From positions 199,289,262 to 199,353,261 of the forward strand of contig CM062292.1 in the NCBI GenBank assembly GCA_031216915.1: a DNA stretch of 64,000 nucleotides, written 5' to 3'. A program made the translations under genes and the position numbers. Source of the DNA: Pictodentalium vernedei. Its lineage: Eukaryota > Mollusca > Scaphopoda > Dentaliida > Dentaliidae. This document shows positions 11,886 to 24,055 of this stretch, piece after piece (the stretch's first letter is position 1; every line of letters starts with the position of its first letter). The notes under the pieces were generated by a model. The model saw only the letters and a list, made by a program, of their open reading frames with translations, searched no databases and was not told the DNA's origin.

Positions 11886-11932
11886 CATGGCTAATGCAAA
11901 GCAGCCATAACTAGATTTGATTAACAGTTCAT
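11886..11932. repeat. Hairpin related to family F
   Basis: TAGTCATGGCTAATGC pairs with GCAGCCATAACTA and is followed by AGATTTGATTAACA, resembling the hairpin at 10594-10660. Confidence 0.5.
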
Positions 11933-12287
11933 CGGAGTTGGACTCAAAAAATATCATCGATCAAAAGAAAAGTTGGTTAGGTTTGCTCAAATTTTATTTA
12001 TTTTAGTGGCAAGTGATTTCCTGTCATGGGCAGCAGCATGTCAGGAGTTGAAAATGACACCCACATTATAATGTATCTAAATTGTTCTGGTCAATGAATG
12101 ATATCTCATTGTAACTGCCTGACCACTTTAACGAGATGGTTTAGTTCTTTTCAGTGATATTTACTGAGAGTGGAAGGGAGAAAATGGCAATGCCTAAAAT
12201 GACAGCGATTAAGAATGTTGGTTAAAATGACTATTCACTGTGGGTCATGGTTGCTATTCTCAAGTCAGGACCCATTTTATCCCTTCC

Positions 12288-12380
12288 CTTAACACGAAAG
12301 GCAGACGACACTTGCAAACAAAATTCTTGAATAACTGATTTTTTGCGTCAAAAATATCACTTATGACCCCTCATTTTCCA
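12288..12380. mobile_element. Palindromic element, family B (half copy)
   Basis: AACACGAAAGGCAGACGACACTTGC through CTTATGACCCCTCAT matches one half of family B. The sequence stops at the palindrome centre, as in several other half copies. Confidence 0.65.
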
Positions 12381-12783
12381 TTTATTTATTCACTTTTAAC
12401 CATTTACATCGTGTAAAGCAGGGCGTGAATAACAAACAATATAATACACTGCAAGTCCAGAGTAGTCGGTATATACATTAATGTAACCCCTTCAGCGCTG
12501 TATGTCGACCATTCAGCATACTGATGTTACGACCGCAATCCTAAGATTAGAGAGAATCAAGGAGTGCTGTCAGCAGTAGTGTCACACAACCTATTGGGGT
12601 TATGGGACCACACTGCTGCCAAACCTCCCCACCTTGAAAGAATAGGGTCTTTTTGCCAGTACAAGCTGCTGGGGGCTACATGAATGAAGTCTGCCGGAGA
12701 AGGTATATCAAATCTAATTGCCTAATAAATCGGGCTATAATGTGTTCGGTGTGTGGGGGTTTAGGCGGTGATTAAGAATTCGA

Positions 12784-12842
12784 TCGATTATGCCATGCAC
12801 GACAGGCCTCAATGAGCTCCCTCGTGCATGATACAATCGACA
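12784..12842. repeat. Short hairpin
   Basis: TCGATTATGCCATGCACGA and TCGTGCATGATACAATCGA form an imperfect stem around a short loop containing GAGCTCC. Confidence 0.55.
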
Positions 12843-13024
12843 GAACTCCATCCCTTCTAATTATTATTAGCTTCATTTAAGGGCGTTATCGGAAATAGGC
12901 TACTAAGACAGGCATAATATTACATGCAGGTCCTTTCATCGGAATCAAAATTCATTTGGGAATTTCCAACATTGCAGCATGCAAGATATGTCCAATCTAA
13001 ATTGTAGGCACATAACATTTACCC

Positions 13025-13130
13025 GAGATCTCACCCTCCTGCACAACACTCCTTTTGCGAAACATGACCAGGAGAGTTCTCCTTGTCGCGAAAGGGTTTG
13101 ATATGTGCACATTTGCAGGAGGGTGAGCTC
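13025..13130. repeat. Inverted repeat, 19-bp outer arms
   Basis: GAGATCTCACCCTCCTGCA (13025-13043) pairs with the inverse ending at 13130. An inner pair (CCTTTTGCGA/TCGCGAAAGG) extends the fold. Confidence 0.6.
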
Positions 13131-13412
13131 AGGGATGCGAGGTGTTTGATGGGTTGATACCTTTTATCATTAATATTGTGCTGTGTACGATGCACACGGA
13201 GACAAACACACATCCACAACCAAACATACACGCACACACGCGGACACTTACACATGCATACACGTGTCCGCGTACATGAACGTAGATACATATTAAAGAC
13301 CTATCTGTGTATGCATGATTGTGCACCTCGGCATACACCCATATCACATGTGTACCATACACTAGATGTGGGTTCTAGATCTAGATCACTTTATGCGTAT
13401 GCGCTCGCGATG

Positions 13413-13416
<4 letters not shown>

Positions 13417-13472
<56 letters not shown>
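13417..13472 (+). repeat. (GA)n microsatellite with poly-G run
   Basis: About 46 bp of GA dinucleotides followed by a run of G. On the minus strand it lies immediately after the LINE ORF2 end, so it probably forms or grew from that LINE's 3' tail. Confidence 0.85.
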
Positions 13473-13488
13473 TTGTTATCAGTCTAAA

Positions 13489-16400
13489 TTAAGCGTTAAA
13501 AGTGATTTCAGTTTTTTTTATAAATTTGGAGAGGTTACATATTTGCTTGATGTTTGTACTAGCAAATAGAGATTGGGCTTTATACATACTCGGGTGTCGT
13601 CTATAGTATGGTTTAATGTATTTATTCCTTAGTCCCTTTAACTTGTCACAGACAAGGATATAATGATATTCGTCACCAATATCGGACTGACATAGATTAC
13701 ATTTTCTTTGTGACATTTCTACACCTGTCCAAATCCAAGTTTCGATCGGGAGCCTATGATTTCTGGTTCTAAACTGGGTAAGAGGGACAGCCAAGGATAA
13801 TGGTAATTTTCGAAGGTGATCTTCCAAACCGAAGTTAATTTTTATCACGTTATAAAACAGATACTTGTTTGACTTGCACATGTTTGCTCGCCATTCTTGT
13901 AAGAAAATATCTTGGGATCTTTCCTTCACTACATAATTGAATAATTTTCTGTTACTTATGCTCTGATTAATCCAGATGTTGGTCATACCTAACTTATCTA
14001 GAAGAGTGGAGATATAGTTTATCCAGGGGCTTGTATACAGCCCATACAAGTGGTTTAGATATAAAATTGAATAAAGGGAAGTGGATATTTTATTTTCCTT
14101 TCCTGACACTAATTGGGCCCAGAAATTCAGCAGCCGAATTTTAATCTTAACATCAATGGGTATCAGCCCTAGTTCGCCATATATAAAGTTATTACCAGTT
14201 GATTTTTTCAATTTTAGGATAAATTTGAAGAACCATAGTTCGAGCTTCTCTAACGGTGAAGTGTTCTCACAACCCCAAATTTCACAGCCATAAATCAAGA
14301 TTGGGAGAACTGATTTTTCATAAATTTCGCAGACAATATCGATTGTCAGTCGATTTTGTCGGACTTTACTTATTATGGAATACATTGCCTTTTTCGCTTC
14401 AGCACATCTAATTTTTATTTCATCGGAGAATTTACCAGTTTTAGAAAATGTTACTCCTAAGTATTTCAAATTATTAACCATTTCAATTATAGTTCTTCCA
14501 ATGTAAAATTTATCGTTTTTCCCAATCCGTGTCCCGAATTTTATTATTTTTGTTTTACTTAAGTTAACCTCCAGTTTCCACTCTAAACAGTATTCGTAAA
14601 ATATACTCAATGTGTATTGTAGATCATTGCCATTTGTGGATAACAGAACAGTATCATCGGCATATAATAGCACGAGGATCTCTAAGTAAAGTCGAGCACT
14701 ATCATGGGGTTGGGGAATACGATTTGTAACCCACTGCAACTATTATCGTATAAGAATTTTTCTAAGTCATTAAGATACAAGGCAAAAAGTATCGGCGATA
14801 AGTTTTCGCCTTGCCTTACCCCTACGAGGCTTGGAATACATTTACTTATTTGTTCATCAACCATCACAGTGGACTTTATATCACTGTACATATTTTTAAT
14901 AACTCGGAGTATTTTTCCTTCTATGGGGACCCAATTAGTTTTTTCCATACCGCCGCCCGCCAGACCATATCGAAGGCCTTTGAAAAGTCTATGAAACAAC
15001 AGTACAGAGTTTTTTTATTCAAACGTAGTAGTTCTCGTATAACCTTCAGTGAAAATATGTGATCAATTGTAGAGTATTCTTTTCTGAAACCTGCTTGTGA
15101 TTCGCTTAATAGATTGTTCTCGTTGAGGAAAGTACTAACTCGTGCAGTTAAAATACTTGTGAATAACTTTGATATGTTGCTCAGCAACGTAATTTTACGG
15201 TAATTTTCGGGGTGGAGAGGGGAGCCTTTCTTTTTGAATATCGGTTTAATAATTCCAATTGTCCAATCGGATGGGAGAATTCCTGTGTTCAGAATTAAGT
15301 TGAAAAACTTCATGTAAATATTCCTAAATTTTAAGAAAGGTGATTTAATGTACTCCTTACTTACTCCGTCATACCCAGGGGCCTTTCCATTTTTAGCCTT
15401 TTGACTGCATTTTCGATCTCTACCTCTGTTATATGGTTATTTAGTGCAGTATTGTCAATGTTGCCTAATGCGTTTAAGGTAAGGTATACAATGTTTTCCT
15501 CTTCGGCAGGGGTAAAAGTGGTATCACTCTCTAGTTTTTTATAATAATCATGGAACTCACTTAAAGAAGGTATTTTATCCTCACATTTTTGATTGTCTAG
15601 ATGTTTAAATATGTTCCAGAATTCTTTACTATTTTCTTTCTGCGTAAGTCGCAATCTATTTCTTAGTTGGTAATTAAATCGTATTTTACTTTTTCGAAGT
15701 GCAATTTTGTATTTTCGCCTACATTCAAGTTATATAATTTTATTATTCATACATGGGTTCATCCTATAATGTTTCCTCACTCGCCTTAAATCTGTTCTTG
15801 ATCCAGCGCAGTCTTTATAAAACCATAAGTTCTTTTTAGGGCTATCCTTTTGGGGTTTATTTCGGGTTAGGTCTCTATTTTCTTTCACGCCAAAAGTTTC
15901 CCTGCCGGCTGTCAAGTATATATCACAAAGGTCTTTATTTATTTCTTCAACTTCCCACCGGTTAGGATCTTCCGTCAGTTCAAGAGCTGCCAGTTTAGTT
16001 TCTAATTTTTCAATGTCCGAGTCTTTTATATTTTCTTGGAGTTCCGTTATTCTGTTGGGATCCCATTTAGGGAGTTTTATATCCCTATCTGTGACATATG
16101 GATTGACCTGGAATTTAGCAGTGTTGTTTCTTCTTTCTCAGGGCGCAACTGGGGTACCTTTATCGCGTGTTGCTGATTGCATTTTATCGTAAACACCTTC
16201 ACTAGGCATGAGTGCAAAACCGTTATCCCGTGTTGCTGATTGATTTGTGTCGCATGCAAAGTAATTTGTTTGTACAACGGCGCAATCAATTGTGAAAACA
16301 ACTGGGCAGTGAATATCTGAAAATAATACGTTGAGTCTTCCACCATAAAATCGGTCAAGCACTTCGTGAACTCAGGAGTGCAGATTAAGTAATCTACAAT

Positions 16401-17065
16401 ACTAACTCCCTTACAAGTGGTCGCCCCTACATTTTTGTCCCCTCCGAATCTACCATTAACAACGAGGAAATTATTGCTTCTGCATAATTCAGCTAATTTT
16501 CTGCCATGATTGTTTGTGACTTTATCCGTGGATTTTCTCTCAACTGACCAAAGGGGTAGATGGGCGACTTTCTCTTGCACGTCATCAGAGAGATCATTGA
16601 GATTTTCAATTCGCGAATTAAAATCGCCCATCAACGCTATAAAAGTGGTTCTTTTAAGTTTGTCTAATATTGATACATGTAATTTGTCATGTTCATCCCC
16701 TGAATCATATTTTGATCCTTCGAAAGGTAAGTAAATATTTCCAAATATAACCTCAAAATTTCCTGAAGAGAATTTCAACCACTGGATATTTTCGTCGTCT
16801 TCAGGGATAATCAAAAAGTGATTTTTGAATTGTGTTTTTACTGCTGTACATGTACCTCCGGATTTAATTTTTGCTAATTTGTGTCTATTTTTGGGGTTTA
16901 AAGACATGGAATTCTTCTATTTCAATTCTGTCTATTTCATCTGTTTTAGTTTCTTGGAAACAAATAACGTCGAAATGTGATATGTATTCTAGGAACTCGG
17001 GGTCCCCAAGTTTGGACAAGAGCCCACAGACGTTCAGTGAAAGGAACCTAAGGCATAACCTTCTC
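13489..17065 (-). pseudogene. LINE ORF2: endonuclease-reverse transcriptase, frameshifted
   Basis: The endonuclease begins near 17060 (LSLNVCGLL, then DVICFQETKTDE), with GDFNSR further on (about 16630) and the block 16907-16077. A linker follows at about 16030-15361. The RT starts in the frame 15313-14921 (IIKPIFKKKGSPLHPENYR, ESQAGFRKEYSTIDH, DFSKAFDMVW) and continues at 14999-14682 (GVRQGENLSPILFALYLND). The last frame, 14739-13489, carries YADD and a C-terminal C-x2-C...H-x4-C motif (CNLCQSDIGDEYHYILVC). YADD is intact. At least four frame breaks separate these blocks. The C-terminus closely resembles the copy at 37483-39300; I would place it only broadly among CR1/L2/Tx1-like LINEs. Confidence 0.85.
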
Positions 17066-17073
17066 CGGCAATC

Positions 17074-18301
17074 CTAGTCGTTATTGCTGTTTTGGTAACC
17101 AGTGTCCTGACCGCTACTGTTTTCTTGGGCAGACGGATTGTGCAAAACACGGTAAGGAGGTGGTGTAGCTGGGTAAAACTGTCTATTGTCAACATATAGC
17201 CGGTCGGCGACAACTTTCACCCTTCTCCCCTTTGCCTTTTCCTGTTTCGATAATGGCAAAATTACTGTTTTTCTATAATCGCTCACAGCTTTGGGATAAT
17301 GTTCACTGACGAAAAAGTTAGTAATTTTTCAGGATGTAAGAGCGATTTCGAACAAGTTCCCAATGTTTGAAGTAAGAAAATTTGGCCCCGATTGGTCTAG
17401 TTTTTCCCGGTAGTTTTTTCCCTAAACGATGAACTCGCTCAAAATAAATAGGTCTCTCGATTCTCATCTCATCTTTAATAAAGTCCGTGAGGAGATCCTC
17501 AGAAGATATTTTGTCTGTCTCTATTTCATTTATACCTGAGAAGAGCAGATTGTCACGCATGGAGTGCATTTGGAGATCTATAAATGAATCATGAAAAGAG
17601 GCATTGTCCCTTTGTACTAATGACAAAGACTCACGGGTATGCTTCTCTTCACCCTGCAAACACCTCACAGTATTTTCTATGTCCCTGTTGTTTATTTCCA
17701 ACTCAGATATACCGGCTTTTATACTATCAGCCCCATGCTCCAGTTTTTCAACCCTTTCACCTATATGTTCCACAGAAGTTCCAATACTGTTCAGTTTTGC
17801 GTGAATTAGCCGAAATTCGGATTTGAATTCATCAATGAATTCTAGCTTTGCAGACATCTTTTCCAATAAACTATAAATATTACTCAGTTCAGCAGTGCAC
17901 CCTTTACACATTGTTACCTTTTCCCCATGAGAATCAGGGTCAGGGTCACTTGTGTCATTTGATTCATTACAGTTCAGATCGGAACTATCTGGGAAAGTTT
18001 TTCCGTCAAACTCAAACTCTTGGACAATGTTCGTGAGTGATCGATGATCTGCTTGGGTATTTAAACTTATACTCACATCACTTGATAAGTATGGCTGCCA
18101 GTCTGCTTCATCTACTCTATCACTGCTTACAATCCGAATGCTCTCCGCTATAGCTGTTGGAAGATCAGTCAATATGGGCGACTCAGACTGCAACCTGGTT
18201 TGTACTGGGGCGATGTCCGCCATTAGCTCTCTCGACCTTGTTGGTGGCGTCAATTCCTTGGAAGCCTTCCTTTTGCTTTTATTCCCCTCACCCATCATCA
18301 A
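17074..18301 (-). pseudogene. LINE ORF1: coiled-coil RNA-binding protein, one frame break
   Basis: The main frame (18301-17318, 327 codons) has a basic, Ser/Thr-rich N-terminus and a CKGC motif at residues 132-135. A long heptad-rich coiled coil spans about 135-235, and an RRM-like start follows at about 249 (MRDNLLFSGINE). It ends in a stop at 17318. The remainder (17286-17074), with RVKVVADRLYVDNRQFYP, lies in another frame. This order matches L1/Tx1-type ORF1 proteins, which trimerise and bind the element's RNA. The start chosen is the triple Met at 18301; it precedes ORF2 as expected. Confidence 0.8.
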
Positions 18302-18400
18302 AATAGATCATAGGCAGTTGATTCCCAAATACTCTTACACCTCCATTATTTTGAATTTAAAAGGTTTTTACACTAAAAATGGAGAATTAACTGGAGAGGT

Positions 18401-19443
18401 GAAAAAATCGTTGTTGCTCTACCCGGACTTGCGCAAAGTCATTGGAACGAGCTCAAAGATATCCAACGATGGGCAGACAGATGTGATCAGCAGCCAAGCT
18501 GATCAATGTATTCGGTACTGTATATTATATAATCGTGTGTTTCTGTGGCTGACACTTGACTAGACACATAGTTTGACACTTTTCCTTCAAACTGGATGAC
18601 GTTATTTTTAAGTGTCATTTCAAGTGTTCTTGGTTCAGAACAAAAATCTATCGAACACATCAAATTTTAAGAAGAAAAGTATCCGATCTCCTTGGCCAAG
18701 ATGCCCAAATAACTCCAAGAGGCCTCGAAAATCACAGCGAATTTCTGGAACGCCAAAATAAAATCAACATCTATAGCTAAACAGTTCGTCCCCTGAGTTC
18801 CAATGTGTTCTATGTGCCAGTAGGCACATAGGACACACTGGAACTCAGGGGACGAGTTGTTTCTAGTCAAGTGCCGTCTGCCTATTCTGACAGAAGATTC
18901 TTGATTAGAAACAGACGTTTCTGTTTTGTGACTTTTTCTTCTCATCAGAACACGAACCGCCCATGTCAAATTGCATGGCATGCAAAACCGGAACTTTCGG
19001 AAGAGAGAAGACGTTTTATAGGTTTTTAAGTGTAAACAATTAAGGACCGAATGCTTACAAAATGCAGCCCATTTTGTCCACTATGTCACAATGTTCGACT
19101 CGGTTTAAAATAGTGGTGTACCATATGTGCATCCTATCCCTTTCGTGAGTATCTGGATATATGGAAGAATGTTGTTAAATTCGAGAAAACCACCCAAACA
19201 TATTTTATTTCGATTTGATCTTACCAGTATTTTCATTTAGGTGATCATTACAACGCTTTTATGGAAAATAATTATGATTAATAAAGTAACTTTGGACATT
19301 CAAGTCTCTACAAGGAGGGAAATATACGTCATCTCCCGGGATATAAACACAGCCAAAGTGACGGAGTTTATTGATTCATGGAAAGTCTTCGTGTATAATA
19401 GGCTAGCTTTTAAATGTTCAGTGCATATTACACTGCTCACTGT
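18401..19443. other. Unclassified DNA with one hairpin
   Basis: Only the hairpin at 18779-18861 stands out. A 15-bp stretch at 18439-18453 (CATTGGAACGAGCTC) equals the arm of the family A/B palindrome centre without the rest of an element. Confidence 0.4.
18779..18861. repeat. Hairpin, family G, copy 1
   Basis: A near-perfect foldback: GTCCCCTGAGTTCCAATGTG on the left and its inverse on the right, meeting at CTATGTGCCAGTAGGCACATAG. A second copy lies at 21668-21737. Confidence 0.75.
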
Positions 19444-19455
19444 ATTTCCTCGATT

Positions 19456-19811
19456 GGGAGCGCAGTGGCTCAGTAGGTAGAGGTGAAGGCTGCAAGCCGT
19501 GAGGTCCTCGGTTCGAATCTCGCCTGCGGCAATCGCGTTGTGTCCTTGGGCAAGACACTCCATCTCCATTGCCCGCGTGGGGACACGATGACGCCGTGTA
19601 CTAAGGCGTACTGCACGTCGATGGTACGCATGTCTTCAACCAATCTAACCCTGCCTGTGCTGCAGTGCGGAGTTACGATGTTGGGGAGATGGCAGCTGCT
19701 CGTTGTTGCTCGGTGGTTCTCTCCGGCTTCCTCCACCCATAAAACTGTCACGGTAATGATTAGCCATTGTGCATAAATATGTGACCTTAAACATCAATAA
19801 ATAAATAAATA
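19456..19811 (+). mobile_element. tRNA-derived SINE, full length with 12-bp TSD
   Basis: The element is flanked by the direct repeat ATTTCCTCGATT (19444-19455 and 19812-19823). The head has TGGCTCAGTAGGTAGAGG and GGTTCGAATC (A and B boxes). The body has GTGTCCTTGGGCAAGACAC and TTCCTCCACCC. The tail is TGTGACCTTAAACATCAATA followed by AAAT repeats. The clean duplication shows insertion by target-primed reverse transcription and fixes the element's limits at 356 bp. Confidence 0.92.
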
Positions 19812-19872
19812 ATTTCCTCGATTATTGGGAACACGCAGTAGCATATTCGGAATCCCAAATCCACGTAGTTTT

Positions 19873-20100
19873 GCCATTCACCGAACGTAGAGCAGACGAT
19901 ATCATTTTTTTTTCCCAAATTTTTATAAAATTTCGACGAAACCATATCATGTTACTCCATCATTGGAACGAGCTCGACGAGCTTGTTCCAAATGGGGAAT
20001 AATATGATATGGTTTTATTGAAATTTTCGAAAAATATTTGTTTCAACTTCTAAATTTGTAAATTAGCGGGACGGATGCGGTAGATTCGGTAGGCAAAGTG
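19873..20100. mobile_element. Palindromic element, family A (diverged)
   Basis: AGAGCAGACGATATCA, AAACCATATCATGT, GGAACGAGCTCGACGAGCTTG and GCGGGACGGATGCGG follow the family A order. The terminal CCC/GGG boxes are mutated (CACCGAACG and GGCAAAGTGC). Confidence 0.7.
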
Positions 20101-20690
20101 CTAATCGTCACACACTTCGATCAAATGTCAACTCGTTGTGCTAATGATCTTCTAGAGCGCCTCAGTGGCATTTAAACTTTGGTCGAAGTGTTTAATTAGC
20201 TACAATGGTTTGTGATTTTATGTTAAGTCACTGGATGTTATCTGCATTTGCAGACGCCCTTTGCGCGTGTAATATGCATTAAATATAAACGGACATTTAC
20301 TATGAATCGATCGAATTTTTCACCCTTTTGAAAGTGTTCAAATTACGAGGGTGTGCATTCTCCACGCTGATCTTTGTTGAGTGGAGCACTCTCAGATAGT
20401 TCTTTTTTCTATTCAAAGACATGGATCATAAATCAAATAAAAGAGGAATTTCAACCAATAAATGAAGTTCCGATATAGCGCATGGAAGCTAAATGAAAGT
20501 CTCTGTGTGTGTGTGTGTGTGTGTGTGAGTTGAGGGGGGGGGGGGGTTAGTGGGGCGGGAACGGCACAAATACCCATCACTCACCGGATCTATCTTATGT
20601 GGGCATCGTGGAATAAAATTTGAAAACTGGAGTCACATCTATGTCATTTGTTTTTATGCGTCGACGATGGTATTAAAAACTATGTGTTTG
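20101..20690. other. No gene seen; (GT)n and poly-G tract
   Basis: The only clear feature is GTGTGTGT repeat followed by a run of G near 20505-20548. Confidence 0.5.
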
Positions 20691-20699
20691 AGAGGCTGG

Positions 20700-20935
20700 A
20701 GGTGGTAACCCAAAATACAGTACAGTCGCTGTGGATTGGCCGAATGATGCCCACGCATACACTTTACAGGTGATGACAATCATAATCGGAAAAATTTCAA
20801 TTAATGAAGCACCGGGTTGTACCCGACGCTTCCTTAATGAAATTTTTTATGAATATTCTTGTAATTAGCATTACTAGTCAAATATTATTGCGTCCGTGAA
20901 AATATTGTCCACGCCGTGGAAAGATGCCAATCCAT
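20700..20935. repeat. Hairpin element, family H, copy 1
   Basis: The centre folds as ATTTCAATTAATGAAGC/GCTTCCTTAATGAAAT around CACCGGGTTGTACCCGAC. The flank ATTGCGTCCGTGAAAATATTG and CCGTGGAAAG recurs at 40920-40966, and inverted at 63914-63955. Confidence 0.6.
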
Positions 20936-21667
20936 GGCGACCGAACTGTATACTTTAGAAACAGCTGAAGACGTACTTTCGGGTCACGCCGTTCTTTATA
21001 TTAGTGCGAATTACCACTTTATCCACTTGTGTCTCCTTTTCGGTGAGCCTACAAAGGTCTGGTTGTGGTTCGATCTTTATCTTATATTTCTCTACCTGTA
21101 TTGCAGTTATGTGTATAGTAGTAGACAGTACAATTACCCCGTCAGCAAAACTTATACAAGCTGTGTTTACGAAGGAAAAAGATAGGTTTTTTATCAAATG
21201 GATAAACATGAGACGGCCATAAACCACTTCAGAAAATATGTGATCCATGGACCGTAAATGATGAACTACTTTCTTGGAAAATCATTAAAATGGTATGTCA
21301 ACCCACGCTCGACTTGAATCAGTTCAAAAACATTTTCACGACGTGTACTTTAAATGTGAAAAAATATGTTGAAATCTTGCCACAAGATGGCTGTAAGTGA
21401 CACTTTGGGTGCCGAATATACACAAATGCGATCACTACCAAAACATCTACTGTCGGCAGTAAATGTAGCTGCATTTTCAAAATGCCCGCCATCTTGACTA
21501 TATCTCACCGGTTATAAGTGTTATATGTCAAACAGTTGAAAAATTGACCAGGGAAGGACTGGGCCAAGAAAATTTACCGAGGAATGCACCAAGGAAGTAC
21601 CCAAACCCGGAGAAAATTTTGATTTCGCGAACTGAACGAACATGGCTTTGTTGCTTCTGAGCGACCA
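20936..21667. other. No feature recognised
   Basis: Open frames on both strands at 20.9-21.25 kb overlap each other and show no domain. I see no element ends here. Confidence 0.35.
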
Positions 21668-21737
21668 ATCGTTCCCCGAGCTCCAGTGTGTTCTATGTGC
21701 CAGTAGGCACATAGAACACACTGGAATTCAGTGGACG
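21668..21737. repeat. Hairpin, family G, copy 2
   Basis: CTCCAGTGTGTTCTATGTGC pairs with GCACATAGAACACACTGGA; the apex CAGTAG is identical to the copy at 18779-18861. Confidence 0.75.
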
Positions 21738-21974
21738 CAATGGCAGTCTAAATAAAAGACATTACGATGGCATATTGTATCATCTTCATCGATCATTCGA
21801 CAAAAATGGTTCTACCAGGGGTGGGGGGGGGGGGGGGGAAGAGCATACTTCGGCCCAATCGGAGAAAAGTTTGAAATTGAAGGAACGCGGTTTCCTTTCA
21901 TCTGACTGAGTTCACATAGAGAACATTTCGATATACCGACAGTCCATGCAGTCAGATTCATTTCGCCTTTTAAG

Positions 21975-22555
21975 TAGGGCTGCACGATATTCAAAACTGA
22001 ATACCGGTATCGGTATTCAAAAAAATACTGCGATATACCGGTATATCGAAAACTGTTCAGATGTATGAACATAAGTACCACAATCGAGACTTGAGACATT
22101 ACAGTCGGAACGAATTAGCATGCCTTGATGATGCGTTTCGAAAAACCTTTACCCAACGCAGACGATATCAAAATTTATTATTTTAAAAATCAGTTTGTCA
22201 GATTTTCCCCCCAAATTTCTACAAAACAATGTCATGTGACCCCTCATTGGAACGAGCTCAACGAGCTCGTTCCAATGAGGAGTCACATGATATAGTTTTG
22301 TTGAAATTTTTGAAAATTATTTTTTCAACTGCTGAAATTGTATATTACGTGAGCACATGCAGACGATTCCTCGGATAAAGGGATACTATTATTCATTCGG
22401 GGCTACAGTTAAAAAACTCAAGATATCTTGAAAATTAAATTGTGGGTAAATAAATAATGACGATAAACCGATATTTTTGTAATTACACCGGTATTCAATC
22501 GATATTGGTTTGAATTCCGGTATATATCAGTTTATCGATATACCGTGCAGCCCTA
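21975..22555 (+). mobile_element. hAT-type MITE carrying a family A palindrome, copy 1
   Basis: The element starts TAGGGCTGCACGATATTC and ends ATATACCGTGCAGCCCTA. It is flanked by CTTTTAAG (21967-21974) and TTTTTAAG (22556-22563), an 8-bp duplication with one mismatch, the length typical of hAT transposons. Sub-terminal DNA is rich in CCGGTAT/ATACCGG. The middle (about 22145-22384) is a complete family A palindrome. Confidence 0.85.
22145..22384. mobile_element. Family A palindrome inside hAT element, copy 1
   Basis: CCTTTACCCAACGCAGACG through GGATAAAGGGA, with centre GGAACGAGCTCAACGAGCTC and ATGTGACCCCTC-type shoulders. Flanking TTAA is no longer evident. Confidence 0.8.
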
Positions 22556-22563
22556 TTTTTAAG

Positions 22564-22983
22564 GTCATTTTCACGGAATTTCACGTACCATCAGGTGTTG
22601 GGCAACATCAATTTCGGGGGCCCGACGGGAAACCCAATAGGGGCCCGCCGGGAATTGTCCCGGAGGACCATATGGCCAGTCCGCCTCTGAAAGTGGTAAA
22701 TTCTTTTCAGCAGTGTGTAAACGTAACAGTATTCCATCACAAAAATACAAAGATGGTTCAAGCTTCGCGCCACATATCGAAATACCGAAAGAATAATTTT
22801 CAAAATAACCTTTTTCATAGATTTTTATTTACAGACATTGGTACATTATTCGGTACATATTGTTTAGTAAAAACAATCATATATATTCTTCAGTTATTAA
22901 GTTATTATTAAAATACGGAGGTTTATATCAGAAGCTGTTTTATGTTTGAATCATAAGATAAGTGATTGTCTGCTTTTCTATTA

Positions 22984-23031
<48 letters not shown>

Positions 23032-23512
23032 TGCTGTGCTGTTCATTCAAGCTTGCAATAACAGTCACATCATCGCATAGGTAACACAATGTAGACTGCC
23101 ACGTGGCCCCGACAATTAACAGGCTACACAGATTTGATCCCAAGTGACCCAAAGTGGAAACAATCTATGGCTGCTGTGATAGCGCGTATGTATTGGATTT
23201 GGGTAAGTAATTAAGATGTCTCAGGTTCTGAAGTTGGCCCCTCCCATCTAGCCCAGCACTTCTGAAAGCGATCATACCCGCATATTCGGTAATATGCAGC
23301 TCTTTCAATTTAATAATATCGACGAAGTTCATGTTTTATCTGTGATAACGTTGGGTAACGACTAGTGAATTTTCGTTTTCAAAATAACCTAATTAAATGT
23401 CATTCAACTGATATGTAGGAGGTCTTAAAATTTCTATTTTAAACGAAATGTTTTAACCTAGTTCACTAAATTCCATTTGAGCTGAGGTGAACCTCGGCTC
23501 GAATTGATTTTA
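22564..23512. other. Unclassified, with (GA)n microsatellite
   Basis: A GA dinucleotide tract of about 40 bp lies at 22987-23028. The rest shows no gene or element I can name. Confidence 0.45.
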
Positions 23513-24055
23513 ACTAGAGGCTGTTGAGTGATCATCAGGAACAACCTGGTCGGCATGATACGAATTATTTACTGATTCTGATTAAACACCAGCACGGGAA
23601 AACAAGGTGTAATCGATTAATTTTGAAAGGGGTACCCACCCTTGGTGAAGCGAAGGTGCTAATCTCAGATTGAAGGTGCAACTCCCACCTCCTCCAACAC
23701 ACCGGGCCGGCACAGACAGTCAGCTAACCTAACACAACTCGAAGGTGCGTCGAAGGTGGAAGCTTGTTATAGAAGGTGCTGCGCTGGAATAAGAGAAACG
23801 TCTTCGTCATACCACAACTGCCAAGGACTCAGCAAAGATAGTCAGACGTCTTTGGTGTCCTGAAGGTGCATCGAAGATGTAACGCAATTACTGAAGGTGG
23901 AGTCAACCCTCCCTACACAAGTACCACCGCCACAATCCCCAATGCCTGACACTAACTGTCAGTTTTCTTGGTGAACATCGAAGGTGCACAGAGGGTGCGG
24001 CGAAGGTGGAACTCGCTTCTTCGAAGGTGCAACTCCGTGTACGTAGGTGGAACAC
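23513..24055 (-). repeat. LTR-like repeat rich in GAAGGTG (partial LTR)
   Basis: From about 23513 this region matches the LTR at 34505-34967 of the gypsy element (for example TCAGCTAACCTAACACAACTC and ACAAGTACCACCGCC in both). The part corresponding to the primer-site end of the LTR is absent. It is either the degraded 3' LTR of that element or a separate solo-LTR fragment. It holds ten exact GAAGGTG heptamers between 23652 and 24029. Confidence 0.65.

Larger units (their letters stand above)
13473..18400 (-). mobile_element. Two-ORF LINE retrotransposon, near full length, decayed
   Basis: Minus-strand order is ORF1 (18301-17074), then ORF2 with endonuclease, RT and C-terminal zinc motif (about 17060-13489), then the (CT)n tract. 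This is the layout of an autonomous non-LTR retrotransposon. Both ORFs carry stops or frameshifts, so the copy is inactive. The 5' limit (about 18400) is approximate and no target-site duplication was identified. Confidence 0.85.

Noticed and set aside
13031-13569. Cys/Val-rich or Arg-Glu-repeat small proteins
   Set aside because: They come from CA-rich DNA and the (GA)n tract; no domain or context supports them.
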